From positions 248,001 to 312,000 of the forward strand of contig NZ_BMMT01000002.1 in the NCBI RefSeq assembly GCF_014646075.1: a stretch of DNA of 64,000 nucleotides. The letters are read 5' to 3'. Below are positions 42,495-51,095 of this stretch, one piece after another. The first letter of the stretch is position 1. The number at the start of each line of letters is the position of its first letter. The notes under the pieces were generated by a model that saw nothing but the letters and a program-made list of their open reading frames with translations, had not been told where the DNA came from and made no database searches. Made by a program: the position numbers and the translations under genes. This stretch comes from Saccharopolyspora thermophila. GTDB lineage: Bacteria > Actinomycetota > Actinomycetes > Mycobacteriales > Pseudonocardiaceae.

Positions 42495-43427
42495 ATGACC
42501 GTCTGTCCCACTGCCTCCGAGGGCCGCCCGTTCGGCCGCGTCCTGACCGCCATGGTCACGCCGTTCGACGAGAGCGGGAAGCTCGATCTGAAGCTGGCGC
42601 AGGAGCTGGCGACCTACCTGGTCGACAAAGTCGGCAACGACGGGCTGGTGGTCAACGGGACCACCGGCGAGAGCCCCACGACCAGCGACCACGAGAAGGA
42701 GCAGCTGCTGCGCGCCGTGGTCGAGGCGGTCGGGGACCGGGCGACCGTGGTGGCCGGTGCCGGGACGAACAACACCGAGCACTCCGTGGAGCTGGCGCGG
42801 ACCGCCGAGCGGGCGGGCGCGCACGGCCTGCTGGTGGTGACCCCGTACTACTCGCGCCCGCCGCAGGAGGGGCTGTTCCAGCACTTCTGGACCGTCGCGG
42901 ACGCCACCGAGCTGCCGGTGATGCTCTACGACATCCCGCCGCGGTCCGTGGTGCCGATCCAGGTCGACACGCTCAAGCGCCTCGCCGAGCACCCGCGGAT
43001 CAGGGCGGTCAAGGACTCCAAGCACGACCTGCTGGCCGGCAGTGAGGTCATGGCCAGCACCGGGCTGGCCTACTACTCCGGCGAGGACCCGCTGAACCTG
43101 CCGTGGCTGTCGGTGGGTGCGGTCGGTTTCGTCAGCGTGATCGGGCACGTGGTGGGTGATCGGCTGCGGCGGATGCTGGACGCCCACGAGGCCGGGGACG
43201 TCACCACGGCGCGCGAGATCCACACTGGACTGCTGCCGGTGTACCGGTCGATGAACGTCGTCGGCGGCGTGATCTTCTCCAAGACCGCGCTGCGGTTGTG
43301 CGGCTACGAGACGGGCAACCCGCGGTTGCCGCTGCCGGCGGCGACCGAGGAGCAGGTGCGACTGATCACCAGCGACCTGTGGGATGCTGGATTGGTACTG
43401 GTCAATCCGGACGCCGCACAGAGGTGA
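42495..43427 (+). CDS. dapA: 4-hydroxy-tetrahydrodipicolinate synthase
   Basis: The protein is 310 residues. GLVVNGTTGESPTTSDHEK carries the pyruvate-binding TTGE motif, LLVVTPYYSRP the catalytic Tyr, and IRAVKDSKHD the Schiff-base Lys. It condenses pyruvate with aspartate semialdehyde in lysine/diaminopimelate synthesis, upstream of DapB. TAGCGT (42482-42487) seven bases before the ATG suggests a leaderless transcript. rnj follows after 7 bases, and this dapA-rnj pairing is conserved in actinobacteria. Confidence 0.97.
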   Translation: MTVCPTASEGRPFGRVLTAMVTPFDESGKLDLKLAQELATYLVDKVGNDGLVVNGTTGESPTTSDHEKEQLLRAVVEAVGDRATVVAGAGTNNTEHSVELARTAERAGAHGLLVVTPYYSRPPQEGLFQHFWTVADATELPVMLYDIPPRSVVPIQVDTLKRLAEHPRIRAVKDSKHDLLAGSEVMASTGLAYYSGEDPLNLPWLSVGAVGFVSVIGHVVGDRLRRMLDAHEAGDVTTAREIHTGLLPVYRSMNVVGGVIFSKTALRLCGYETGNPRLPLPAATEEQVRLITSDLWDAGLVLVNPDAAQR

Positions 43428-43434
43428 ACCAGCG

Positions 43435-45159
43435 TTGAGCGCAAAGGCGACAGCCAGCGAGTGCCACCCGGTGATGCCGGTTTCGTCGGCGCCACCGCCC
43501 CCGTTGGCCGAGGGTGGGCTGCGCGTCGTGGCGCTCGGCGGGATCGGCGAGGTCGGCCGGAACATGACGGTGTTCGAGTTCGACGGCCGCCTGCTGATCG
43601 TGGACTGCGGGGTGCTGTTCCCCGAGGACGACGCACCGGGCGTCGACCTGATCCTGCCGGACTTCGCCCCCATCGAGAACCGGTTGGACGACATCGACGC
43701 CCTGGTGCTCACGCACGGTCACGAGGACCACATCGGGGCGGTGCCGTTCCTGCTGCGGTTGCGGCCCGACCTGCCGGTGGTGGGGTCGAGGTTCACGCTG
43801 GCGCTGCTGGCCGCGAAGTGCCGGGAGCACCGGCTCGACCCGGTGCTGATCGAGGTGGCCGAGGGGCAGCGCAGCACGCACGGCGCCTTCGATCTGGAGT
43901 TCTTCGCGGTCAACCACTCGATTCCGGATGCGCTGGCGGTGGCCATCCGCACCCCGGCCGGGATCGTGCTGCACACCGGTGACATCAAGCTGGACCAGCT
44001 GCCGCTGGACGGCCGGCTGACCGACCTGGCCGGGTTCTCCCGGCTGGGTGACGAGGGCGTGGACCTGTTCCTGGTCGACTCCACGAACGCGGAGGTGCCG
44101 GGGTTCGTCACGCCGGAGCGCGAGATCGGCCCGGTGCTGGACCGGGTGATCGGCAGGGCCACGCAGCGGGTCATCGTGGCCTGCTTCGCCAGCCACGTGC
44201 ACCGCGTGCAGCAGGTCCTTGACGTCGCCCAGGCGCACGGCCGCAAGGTGTGCTTCGTCGGGCGTTCCATGGTGCGCAACATGGGCATCGCCGCGGAACT
44301 GAGCATGCTCAACGTGCCGGAGGGCCTGCTGGTGGACCTGGACGAGGCGCTGGCGATGCCCGAGCACATGGTCGCGTTCGTCTCGACGGGGTCGCAGGGC
44401 GAGCCGCTGTCGGCGCTGTCCCGGATGGCGCGCGGCGAGCACAAGCAGATCCGCATCCGTGCGGGTGACACGGTGGTGCTGGCGAGCTCGCTGATCCCGG
44501 GCAACGAGACCGCGGTGTTCGGCGTGGTCAACGGCCTGGTCCGGCTGGGCGCGACGGTGGTGCACCAGGGGCACGCGAAGGTGCACGTCTCCGGGCACGC
44601 GTCGGCCGGGGAGCTGCTGTACCTGTACAACGCGGTGCGGCCGAGCAACGTGATGCCGGTGCACGGCGAGTGGCGGCACCTGCGGGCGAACGCGGAGCTG
44701 GCGCGGTTGACCGGGGTGCCCGCGGATCGTGTGGTGATCGCCGAGGACGGCGTCGTGGTGGATCTGCTGGACGGCATCGCCAGCATCGCCGGCCGGTTCG
44801 AGGTGGGGCACGTCTACGTCGACGGGCTGTCGGTCGGCGACGTGGGCGAGTCGACGCTGTCCGACCGGTTGGTGTTGGGCGAGGGCGGGTTCATCGCCAT
44901 CACGGTGGCGGTGGAGGCGGCCACCGGGCGGGCCGTGTCGTCGCCGACGATCTCCGGGCGGGGTTTCTCCGACGACCCGAAGGCGCTGGACGACGTGGTG
45001 CCGCTGGTGGAGATGGAGCTGGCCCGCACCGAGGCGGAGGGCATCACCGACACCCACCGGATCGCGCAGGCGGTGCGCCGCGTGGTGGGCCGCTGGGTGG
45101 CCGAGACCTACCGGCGGCGGCCGATGATCGTGCCGAACGTGCTGCCGGTCGGCTCCTGA
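43435..45159 (+). CDS. rnj: Ribonuclease J
   Basis: The protein is 574 residues. The metallo-β-lactamase/β-CASP core is seen as LTHGHEDHIGA, the VDSTNAEVPG segment, ASHVHRVQQ and HVSGHAS. The C-terminal domain follows LPVHGE-like MPVHGEWRHL. RNase J is an endo- and 5'-3' exoribonuclease in mRNA turnover and rRNA maturation. The start is TTG at 43435, with GAGGTGA about eight bases upstream; an ATG at 43474 would remove 13 poorly conserved residues. Confidence 0.95.
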   Translation: MSAKATASECHPVMPVSSAPPPPLAEGGLRVVALGGIGEVGRNMTVFEFDGRLLIVDCGVLFPEDDAPGVDLILPDFAPIENRLDDIDALVLTHGHEDHIGAVPFLLRLRPDLPVVGSRFTLALLAAKCREHRLDPVLIEVAEGQRSTHGAFDLEFFAVNHSIPDALAVAIRTPAGIVLHTGDIKLDQLPLDGRLTDLAGFSRLGDEGVDLFLVDSTNAEVPGFVTPEREIGPVLDRVIGRATQRVIVACFASHVHRVQQVLDVAQAHGRKVCFVGRSMVRNMGIAAELSMLNVPEGLLVDLDEALAMPEHMVAFVSTGSQGEPLSALSRMARGEHKQIRIRAGDTVVLASSLIPGNETAVFGVVNGLVRLGATVVHQGHAKVHVSGHASAGELLYLYNAVRPSNVMPVHGEWRHLRANAELARLTGVPADRVVIAEDGVVVDLLDGIASIAGRFEVGHVYVDGLSVGDVGESTLSDRLVLGEGGFIAITVAVEAATGRAVSSPTISGRGFSDDPKALDDVVPLVEMELARTEAEGITDTHRIAQAVRRVVGRWVAETYRRRPMIVPNVLPVGS

Positions 45160-45235
45160 CCCCTCGCTCACCCGAGCGAAAAACTTGTCCTTTTTGTTCG
45201 CTTATTTCGATCACTGGTCGTGATCATCCCGGTCG

Positions 45236-45375
45236 CAGGGTGATCTGTGGATCACGTTGGAGGGACACAGCAGGCCCGCTCAGCGGTCTGCTGCAAGGGT
45301 GAGAAGCACCGGCCCGACGGGCTTTCGCCCCGACGCGGAACTCGTCGAGCCGGCGAACACCAGTCGGGACATTGA
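45236..45375 (+). ncRNA. Structured 5' leader upstream of a secreted protein (candidate cis-regulatory RNA)
   Basis: Several hairpins are packed here: GTGATC-tgtg-GATCAC (45240-45255), then CAGCAG..CTGCTG with an inner CCGC/GCGG, then a CCGACGGGC..GCCCCG pairing. The blocks GGAGGGACACAGC, AAGGGTGAGAAGC and CGGAACTCGTCGAGC are loosely reminiscent of the ydaO-type (c-di-AMP) riboswitch core. One expected block (GUAGG) is not evident, so this assignment is tentative. Confidence 0.3.
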
Positions 45376-45388
45376 GGGGTTTTTCAAG

Positions 45389-45685
45389 GTGCTTACTTCC
45401 GTTCGACTCTTCGGTGTCGCTGCTGCCGCAGCCGCGACGATGGCCATTGGTTCCCCGGCTTTCGCCGACAGCTACGACAACGACGGCATCAACATCGCCA
45501 ACGACAACAACGTCAGCCTGGCCCCCGTCCAGGTGACGGGCACCAACGCGGCGGTGCTGGGCGCGACCGGTCCGGGCTGGTGGTGGCCGGGTTACTACGC
45601 GGCCACCCCGGGTTACTACCACACGCTGCCGGCCCCGGCGGCGGGCTCGACCACCGCGATCAACGCCCCGATCATCGAAAGCTGA
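45389..45685 (+). CDS. Small secreted Gly/Tyr/Trp-rich protein
   Basis: The precursor is 98 residues with a clear signal peptide cleaved after AFA (residue 26). The 72-residue mature part begins DSYDNDGINIANDNNVSL, with an asparagine-rich β-prone stretch (APVQVTGTNAAVLGA) and an aromatic tail (GWWWPGYYAATPGYYHTLP). It has no cysteines. The style recalls surface-assembled proteins, but it lacks chaplin motifs. The GTG at 45389 follows GAGGGG. A long structured leader precedes it and a strong terminator follows. Confidence 0.7.
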   Translation: MLTSVRLFGVAAAAAATMAIGSPAFADSYDNDGINIANDNNVSLAPVQVTGTNAAVLGATGPGWWWPGYYAATPGYYHTLPAPAAGSTTAINAPIIES

Positions 45686-45706
45686 CACCAACCGCTCGGT
45701 CACACC

Positions 45707-45742
45707 AGAAGGGCCGGTCTCCCGCGGGAGACCGGCCCTTCT
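45707..45742. terminator. Perfect 36-base palindromic terminator
   Basis: AGAAGGGCCGGTCTCCCG (45707-45724) and its exact complement (45725-45742) form an uninterrupted 18-base-pair inverted repeat. It ends the secreted-protein gene and insulates hsdR. Confidence 0.85.
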
Positions 45743-45793
45743 GCCGCGTTGGGTCCCTCGACAGGGGGTGACAGTGATCTGACGCCGCGCTAC

Positions 45794-45823
45794 TTGTACG
45801 CTCAGTGATCAATTTGCTACGTT
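45794..45823 (+). promoter_or_regulatory. Probable hsdR promoter
   Basis: TTGTAC (45794-45799) and TACGTT (45818-45823) are separated by 18 bases, 37 bases upstream of the hsdR ATG, in a locally AT-richer patch. Confidence 0.45.
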
Positions 45824-45860
45824 GCTCTGTTCTCGTTCACTTGACTGGGGAAGGAACGCG

Positions 45861-48800
45861 ATGGCCAGGGCGGATCGCCGCGTTGAGCTGAAGGCATTGG
45901 TGGACAAGTCGCCGAACTTCAGGTTTCTGGCCGACACCGATCCGCTGCTGGGGTTCCTGGGCGCCAGCGCCGAGTACCACCTGTACACCGAGCCGTCGCT
46001 GTCCGGTGTCCGAGCGCGGCAGTTCGGTGAGGTGATCACGAAATGGGCGTGCGCGCGGGCCGGGATCAGGTTCACCAAGAAGGACAACTTCAACGGGCGG
46101 ATCCACGCGCTGGCCGACAACGGGGCGTTGGACAAGGCCAAGTGCGACATGCTGCACCAGCTGCGCGAACTGGGCAACACGGCAGCGCACGAGTACTACG
46201 CCGAGCGCGACAAGGTGATGGACGCGGTTCGCGTGTGCTTCGAGCTGGCCGGATGGCGGCATCGGGCGGAAACCGACGATCGCACCCCCCGGGCGTTCCA
46301 GCCGCCGCCGCGTCCGGCCGTGGTGCCGGAGCCGGTCTCCGCGGCAGACCGAGCAGCCATGGCCGAACTCAACGCCAAGATCAGCGAGTACGAGCGGCAG
46401 CTCGTCGATCTGCACATGGAGCTGGGAGACGCGCAGTCGTCCTTGCACGGCGCCGAGTCGGCACGTCGCCGGGTCGAGGAGGAACTGGCGCGAGTCAGCG
46501 CTGAGCAGGAGCAGTGGCGGCAGCGTGCCACCGAACTCGACGACTACGTCAAGCAGTTGGTCGCCGAGCGCGAGGCCGCCGAGGTCGCGGAGGTTTCCGC
46601 GCGGGAGCGCGAGGACTTCCTGCGCCGGTCCCGGCGGGCGTGTGCGCCGCCGCTGACCGAGGCGCAGGTGCGGCAGCGGCTCGACGACACGCTGCGGGCG
46701 GCCGGGTGGGCCGTGCAGGACCACACCGATCGGAATCCGTTCGCCGCGCTGGGGGTGGCGGTCAAGGAAGTGCACACGCGCGCGGGTTTTGCCGACTACT
46801 TCCTCTACGTGCGCACGAAGCTGGTGGGTGTGATCGAGGCGAAACGCGAGGGCGAGGACCTCAGCGCCGCACAGGCACAGGCATGGCTGTACGCCGCGGC
46901 GCTCACCGAGGACCAGCAACGCAGGGCGTGGCGCAAGGGAGTCCTGCCGTTCCAGTACGTCACGGACGGCAATGAGACGCGGTTCCGCAACGAGCTGGAC
47001 CCGAAGCCGCGCAGCCGCCGCGTTTTCGCGGTGCACCAGCCCCGGACCATCGAGGCGTGGATGCAGCGGGCCGACGAGAACCCGGAGACCCCGACCCTGC
47101 GGGCGGCGTTGCAGCGGTTGCCGGAGGTTCCGCTGGACAGCTCCAGGCTGCGTGACGCGCAGTTCGAGGCGATCCAGGGTCTGGAGAAGTCGTGGGCGCG
47201 CAACGATCCGCGTGCGTTGATCCAGATGGCGACCGGCGCGGGCAAGACCTACACGGCCGCCAGCTTCGGCTACCGCTTCCTGCAACACGCCCGGGGCAAG
47301 CGGATCCTGTTCCTGGTGGATCGCACGAGCCTGGGCGACCAGGCGGAGGCGGAGTTCAAGAACTTCACGACGCCGGACACCGGCCGGAAGTTCCGGGAGC
47401 AGTACAACGTGGACTGGCTGTCCGGTTCGATGGTGCTGGATTCCACGAGCGTGGTGGTCTCGACGATCCAGCGGATGTGGTTGAGACTGACCGGGCGGCA
47501 GGTGCCGGAGGCCGGCGACGACCGCGAACTGGACGAGCAGCTGACGGGGCCCGCGGAGGTCGAGTACAACCGCGACATCCCTCCGGAAACATTCGATCTG
47601 ATCGTGGTTGATGAGTGTCACCGGTCGATCTACGGCCGCTGGCGCGCGGTGCTGGAGTACTTCGACGCGTTCCTCGTGGGGCTCACCGCCACGCCGGTCC
47701 CGGAAACCTACGGGTTCTTCGAGCGGAACCTGGTCAGCGAGTACCCGTTCGACCGGTCGGTGATCGACGAGGTCAACGTGCCGTTCGAGGTCTACCAGAT
47801 CAAGACGAAAATCGGCGAGCAGGGCTCGACGATCAAGGCGGGCACGGTGGTTCCGGTGCGGGACACCAAGACCCGCCGGGAGCGGATGGAGGATCTGGAG
47901 GACGACCTCATCTACACCGGCAGGCAGGAGGGGCGGAAGGTCATCTCCACGGACCGGCTGCGTACGGTGATCCAGGAGTTCCGCGACAAGCTGTTCACCC
48001 ACATCTTCCCGCCCGCGGTGTGTGGTCGGCGCGAGTACGTGCCCAAGACGCTGATCTTCGCGCGGTCCGACGAACATGCCGAGGAGATCGTGCGGACGGT
48101 GCGACAGGTGTTCGCCGAGGGCGACGAGTTCTGTCAGAAGATCACCTACCTGGCGCCGAAGGCGAAGGACCGGTTGCAGGCGTTCCGGAATGCGCGGCTG
48201 CCGAGGATCGCGGTCACGGTCGACATGATCTCCACCGGGACGGACGTCCGGCCGCTGGAGTGTGTGTTCTTCCTGCGCGAGCCGGGGACGTGGTCGCTGT
48301 TCGAGCAGATGAAGGGGCGGGGTGCGCGGACGGTCGATCCCGCGGAGCTGAAGCGGGTGACTCCGGACGCGCAGGCCAAGACACACTTCGTGATCGTTGA
48401 CGCGGTGGGCGTCACCGAAACCGCGCGGCCGGAGACCCGGCCGTTGGAGCGGTTCAGCGAACGGCAGATCAGTCTGCAGAAGTTGTTGCAGAAGGCCGGT
48501 TCGTTGAGCTTGGAGACCGACGAGATCGCCACCTTGGCCGCACGCCTGTCGAAGCTGAACCGGGATCTGAACGACGACGACAAGCAGGAGTTGGCGGAGC
48601 TGGGCGGCCAGCCGTTGCAGGACATTGCCCGCGCCCTGCACGACGCCGTCGACCCGGACCGTCGCGAGGAGGTGCGGGAACAGGCGATGCAGGCCGCCGG
48701 CGGTGACCCGGCGGCCGGGGAGCAGGCGGTGCGGGAGCTGGAGGAGAACGCAATCCGACCGCTCGCGGAGAACCCGCAGCTGCGGGAGCGGATCGTCCAG

Positions 48801-49433
48801 GTGCGTCGTGCGCACGACATGGTGATCGACGAGGTGAGCACCGACGAGATCACGACCAGCCGGGGCCTCACGGCGGAGGAACGCGCGCGGCAGACGGTCG
48901 AGTCGTTCCGCGACTACCTGAACACGCACGCGAGCGAGATCGCCGCTTTCGAGATCGCGTTCCGGGAGCGGCGCAACCCGCGCGAGGTGTTCGCGAAGCT
49001 CAACGATCTCGCCAAGAAACTGGCCAGGCCGCCGCGCAACTGGACACCCGAGCGGTTGCTGGACGCCTACGACAAGCTCGGCAAGGCCGCCGCGCGCAAC
49101 GGGGCCACCGCCGGGGTCGCCGACTTCATCGGCATCCTGCGCCACGAGCTGGGGCTGGACGAGCAGGTGCGGCCGTACCGCAGCATCGTCGAGGAGCGCT
49201 TCGCGGGCTGGCTGGCCCGCCAGGAACAGCAGGGCGTGCGGTTCACCGCCGACCAGCGGTGGTGGCTGGACCAGGTGGTGGCCACCATCGCCAGCAACGT
49301 CACCTTCGAACCCGAAGACCTCAACGACGTACCATTCACCGGGCGAGGCGGAAGCTACGGATTCGCCGAAGCATTCGGCCGCGACCAGGCGATAGCCATC
49401 CTCGAAGACCTGAACCGGGAGCTGAGCGCGTGA
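45861..49433 (+). CDS. hsdR: Type I restriction enzyme, R subunit (DUF4145-containing)
   Basis: The protein is 1190 residues. The N-terminus (~1-125) is a DUF4145-like helical domain, and ~165-265 is a coiled coil. The nuclease domain shows FADYFLYVRTKLVGVIEAKR (D..EAK). The SF2 motor has ATGAGKT (Walker A, ~456) and VVDECHRS (Walker B), then helicase motifs LTATPVPE and DMISTGTDVRPLE. The EcoEI-type C-terminal domain closes the protein. With HsdM and HsdS it translocates and cuts unmodified DNA. The ATG has GGAAGGA just upstream. It overlaps hsdS by four bases (GTGA). Its hsdM partner lies ~10 kb away. Confidence 0.95.
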   Translation: MARADRRVELKALVDKSPNFRFLADTDPLLGFLGASAEYHLYTEPSLSGVRARQFGEVITKWACARAGIRFTKKDNFNGRIHALADNGALDKAKCDMLHQLRELGNTAAHEYYAERDKVMDAVRVCFELAGWRHRAETDDRTPRAFQPPPRPAVVPEPVSAADRAAMAELNAKISEYERQLVDLHMELGDAQSSLHGAESARRRVEEELARVSAEQEQWRQRATELDDYVKQLVAEREAAEVAEVSAREREDFLRRSRRACAPPLTEAQVRQRLDDTLRAAGWAVQDHTDRNPFAALGVAVKEVHTRAGFADYFLYVRTKLVGVIEAKREGEDLSAAQAQAWLYAAALTEDQQRRAWRKGVLPFQYVTDGNETRFRNELDPKPRSRRVFAVHQPRTIEAWMQRADENPETPTLRAALQRLPEVPLDSSRLRDAQFEAIQGLEKSWARNDPRALIQMATGAGKTYTAASFGYRFLQHARGKRILFLVDRTSLGDQAEAEFKNFTTPDTGRKFREQYNVDWLSGSMVLDSTSVVVSTIQRMWLRLTGRQVPEAGDDRELDEQLTGPAEVEYNRDIPPETFDLIVVDECHRSIYGRWRAVLEYFDAFLVGLTATPVPETYGFFERNLVSEYPFDRSVIDEVNVPFEVYQIKTKIGEQGSTIKAGTVVPVRDTKTRRERMEDLEDDLIYTGRQEGRKVISTDRLRTVIQEFRDKLFTHIFPPAVCGRREYVPKTLIFARSDEHAEEIVRTVRQVFAEGDEFCQKITYLAPKAKDRLQAFRNARLPRIAVTVDMISTGTDVRPLECVFFLREPGTWSLFEQMKGRGARTVDPAELKRVTPDAQAKTHFVIVDAVGVTETARPETRPLERFSERQISLQKLLQKAGSLSLETDEIATLAARLSKLNRDLNDDDKQELAELGGQPLQDIARALHDAVDPDRREEVREQAMQAAGGDPAAGEQAVRELEENAIRPLAENPQLRERIVQVRRAHDMVIDEVSTDEITTSRGLTAEERARQTVESFRDYLNTHASEIAAFEIAFRERRNPREVFAKLNDLAKKLARPPRNWTPERLLDAYDKLGKAAARNGATAGVADFIGILRHELGLDEQVRPYRSIVEERFAGWLARQEQQGVRFTADQRWWLDQVVATIASNVTFEPEDLNDVPFTGRGGSYGFAEAFGRDQAIAILEDLNRELSA

Positions 49434-50860
49434 CAGACCTACCCACCGGCTGGGCCTGGACACTGATCGGTGACGTGACCGAAATCCAAGGTGGTATCCA
49501 AAAACAGCAGAAGCGGCGCCCAGCCAACAATGCTTACCCCTTTCTTCGGGTAGCGAATGTTCTGCGCGGGCGGCTTGATCTCAGTGAAGTCCATGAGATC
49601 GAGCTGTTTGACGGTGAGCTGGAAAGGTACTCCCTGTGTGAGGGGGACCTTCTGGTGGTCGAAGGAAATGGTAGTCCGGGACATATCGGTCGTGCGGCGA
49701 GGTGGCGTCGTGAAATTCCAAACGCGGTGCACCAGAACCACCTAATCCGGCTTCGCCCAAATGCTCGGCTCCTCGACGCGCGGTATCTTGAGCTTGTCTG
49801 GAATTCTCCCCAAGTGGCCGATCAGCTTCGCGCTGTCGCGGGTTCGACAAGTGGATTGATGACGCTCAGCGTGTCAAAGCTAAAAAAGGTAGAGATTCCC
49901 CTGCCGCCGTTGGCGGAGCAGCGCCGCATCGTCGCCGCCCTCGAAGACCACCTCTCCCGCGTGGAGGTGGGGGAGCAGCTGTTACAGGCGGCTCTGCGGC
50001 GGAGCCGCATCTTGATCAAACAGGTGCTTTGCCATGCCGTTCCGGTGCCTGGCCCTTCGCATTGGCGGCAGGCAACGGTGGGCGAGGCGGGTTCGGTCGA
50101 ACTGGGCAGGCAACGCCATCCGGACTGGCACTCTGGGCCGAACATGCGTCCCTATCTGCGTGTCGCCAATGTCTTCGAAGACAGGATCGACACTTCTGAC
50201 CTGATGGAGATGGACTTCCCTCCGGAAATTTTCGAAAAGTTCCGTCTTTCAGTGGGTGACATTCTGCTGAATGAAGGGCAATCTCCGGAGCTGCTGGGGA
50301 GGCCCGCGATGTATCGCGGTGAACCGGCGGAGGTGGCGTTCACGAATAGTCTCCTCCGGTTCAGGTGTGGCCCTGGTGTTGACCCGGAATGGGCCTTATT
50401 GGTTTTTCGTCGCCACATGCATTCGCGGCGCTATCTGCGTGATATGCGCATTACCACGAACATTGCTCATCTTTCTGCGGGGCGGTTCAAGAAGGTTGAG
50501 TTTCCGATCCCTCCGTTGGCGGAGCAGAAAGAGATAATCCAGCGGGTGCATGATCGACTAGCTGACCTGGAGCGTTTGACGGAAGACCTGGCCAAGGCTG
50601 GACGTCGAGCCGATCATCTTCGTCGGGCTTTGTTGCGGGAGGCGTTTGCCGGGCGGTTGGTGGCGCAGGACCCGGCTGATGAGCCTGCTTCCGTTCTGTT
50701 GGAGCGGATTCGGGCTGAGCGGGAGAGTGCGCCGAAGACTCGGCGGGGGCGGAAGACTAGGCCGGCGAAGGCCGCGCCAGCGCCCGAGATCGATCCCACG
50801 CGGCCGTTGCCGGAGGCTGTCGGGCAGGGGACGCAGGGGGCGCTGGATCTGGGGTTGTGA
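49430..50860 (+). CDS. hsdS: Type I restriction-modification specificity subunit
   Basis: The protein is 476 residues. Two target-recognition domains (~5-150 and ~205-350) each end in a conserved region: IPLPPLAEQRRIVAALE and FPIPPLAEQKEIIQRVHD. A basic C-terminal tail (SAPKTRRGRKTRPAKAA) follows. The subunit dictates the recognised DNA sequence for HsdM and HsdR. The GTG start overlaps the hsdR stop. The TRD-coding parts (about 49,490-50,500) are visibly less GC-rich than their neighbours, as expected for shuffled specificity domains. Pieces of its 3' end are repeated downstream at ~51,541 and ~51,982. Confidence 0.95.
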   Translation: MTDLPTGWAWTLIGDVTEIQGGIQKQQKRRPANNAYPFLRVANVLRGRLDLSEVHEIELFDGELERYSLCEGDLLVVEGNGSPGHIGRAARWRREIPNAVHQNHLIRLRPNARLLDARYLELVWNSPQVADQLRAVAGSTSGLMTLSVSKLKKVEIPLPPLAEQRRIVAALEDHLSRVEVGEQLLQAALRRSRILIKQVLCHAVPVPGPSHWRQATVGEAGSVELGRQRHPDWHSGPNMRPYLRVANVFEDRIDTSDLMEMDFPPEIFEKFRLSVGDILLNEGQSPELLGRPAMYRGEPAEVAFTNSLLRFRCGPGVDPEWALLVFRRHMHSRRYLRDMRITTNIAHLSAGRFKKVEFPIPPLAEQKEIIQRVHDRLADLERLTEDLAKAGRRADHLRRALLREAFAGRLVAQDPADEPASVLLERIRAERESAPKTRRGRKTRPAKAAPAPEIDPTRPLPEAVGQGTQGALDLGL

Positions 50861-50888
50861 GGTTGCCCGGCCCCGGCCGGGCAACCTC
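50859..50888. terminator. Bidirectional terminator between hsdS and the DUF397 remnant
   Basis: GAGGTTGCCCGGC (50859-50871) and GCCGGGCAACCTC (50876-50888) pair perfectly around a 4-base loop. Derived or partial copies of this hairpin recur at about 51,630 and 52,040, marking each repeat unit. Confidence 0.8.
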
Positions 50889-50895
50889 TGTTGGG

Positions 50896-51080
50896 TTAGT
50901 GTCCTGTCTTGAGGTGGCCCAGGCGGTGCTGGTGAAGACGAGTGTGCCGCCGTCGCGGTTCTTGGTGTCGCGGACGCCCACGACCCCCGGAACCATGGCA
51001 ACTTCGACGCATGCGTCCTGTGTCGCGCTGTAGCTGCTCTTGAACCACGCCGCATCCGCCAGGACACGTCGTTCGATCAT
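50896..51080 (-). pseudogene. DUF397 gene copy 1, frameshifted by a 13-base deletion
   Basis: This copy starts MIERRVLADAAWFKSSYSAT and matches copy 2 through TLVFTSTAWA. Then 13 bases (present in copies 2 and 3 as part of the ANFLTRLKAGH end) are missing, so the frame changes. The altered frame runs on to 50757, antisense to the hsdS 3' end, giving 107 residues instead of 65. About 170 bases of its 5' part look identical to copy 2, so the duplication or conversion is recent. Confidence 0.8.
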
Positions 51081-51095
51081 GGTGCGACCTCGCGT

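Noticed and set aside
45837..49463. A 1208-codon open frame antisense to hsdR
   Set aside because: It is a long shadow frame caused by high GC3; hsdR on the plus strand has full motif support.
50757..50895. C-terminal extension of DUF397 copy 1 as a real domain
   Set aside because: It arises from the 13-base deletion and reads antisense through the hsdS tail; no homology to DUF397.
50896..51080. Programmed frameshift in DUF397 copy 1
   Set aside because: The difference is a plain 13-base deletion relative to copies 2 and 3 with no slippery site.
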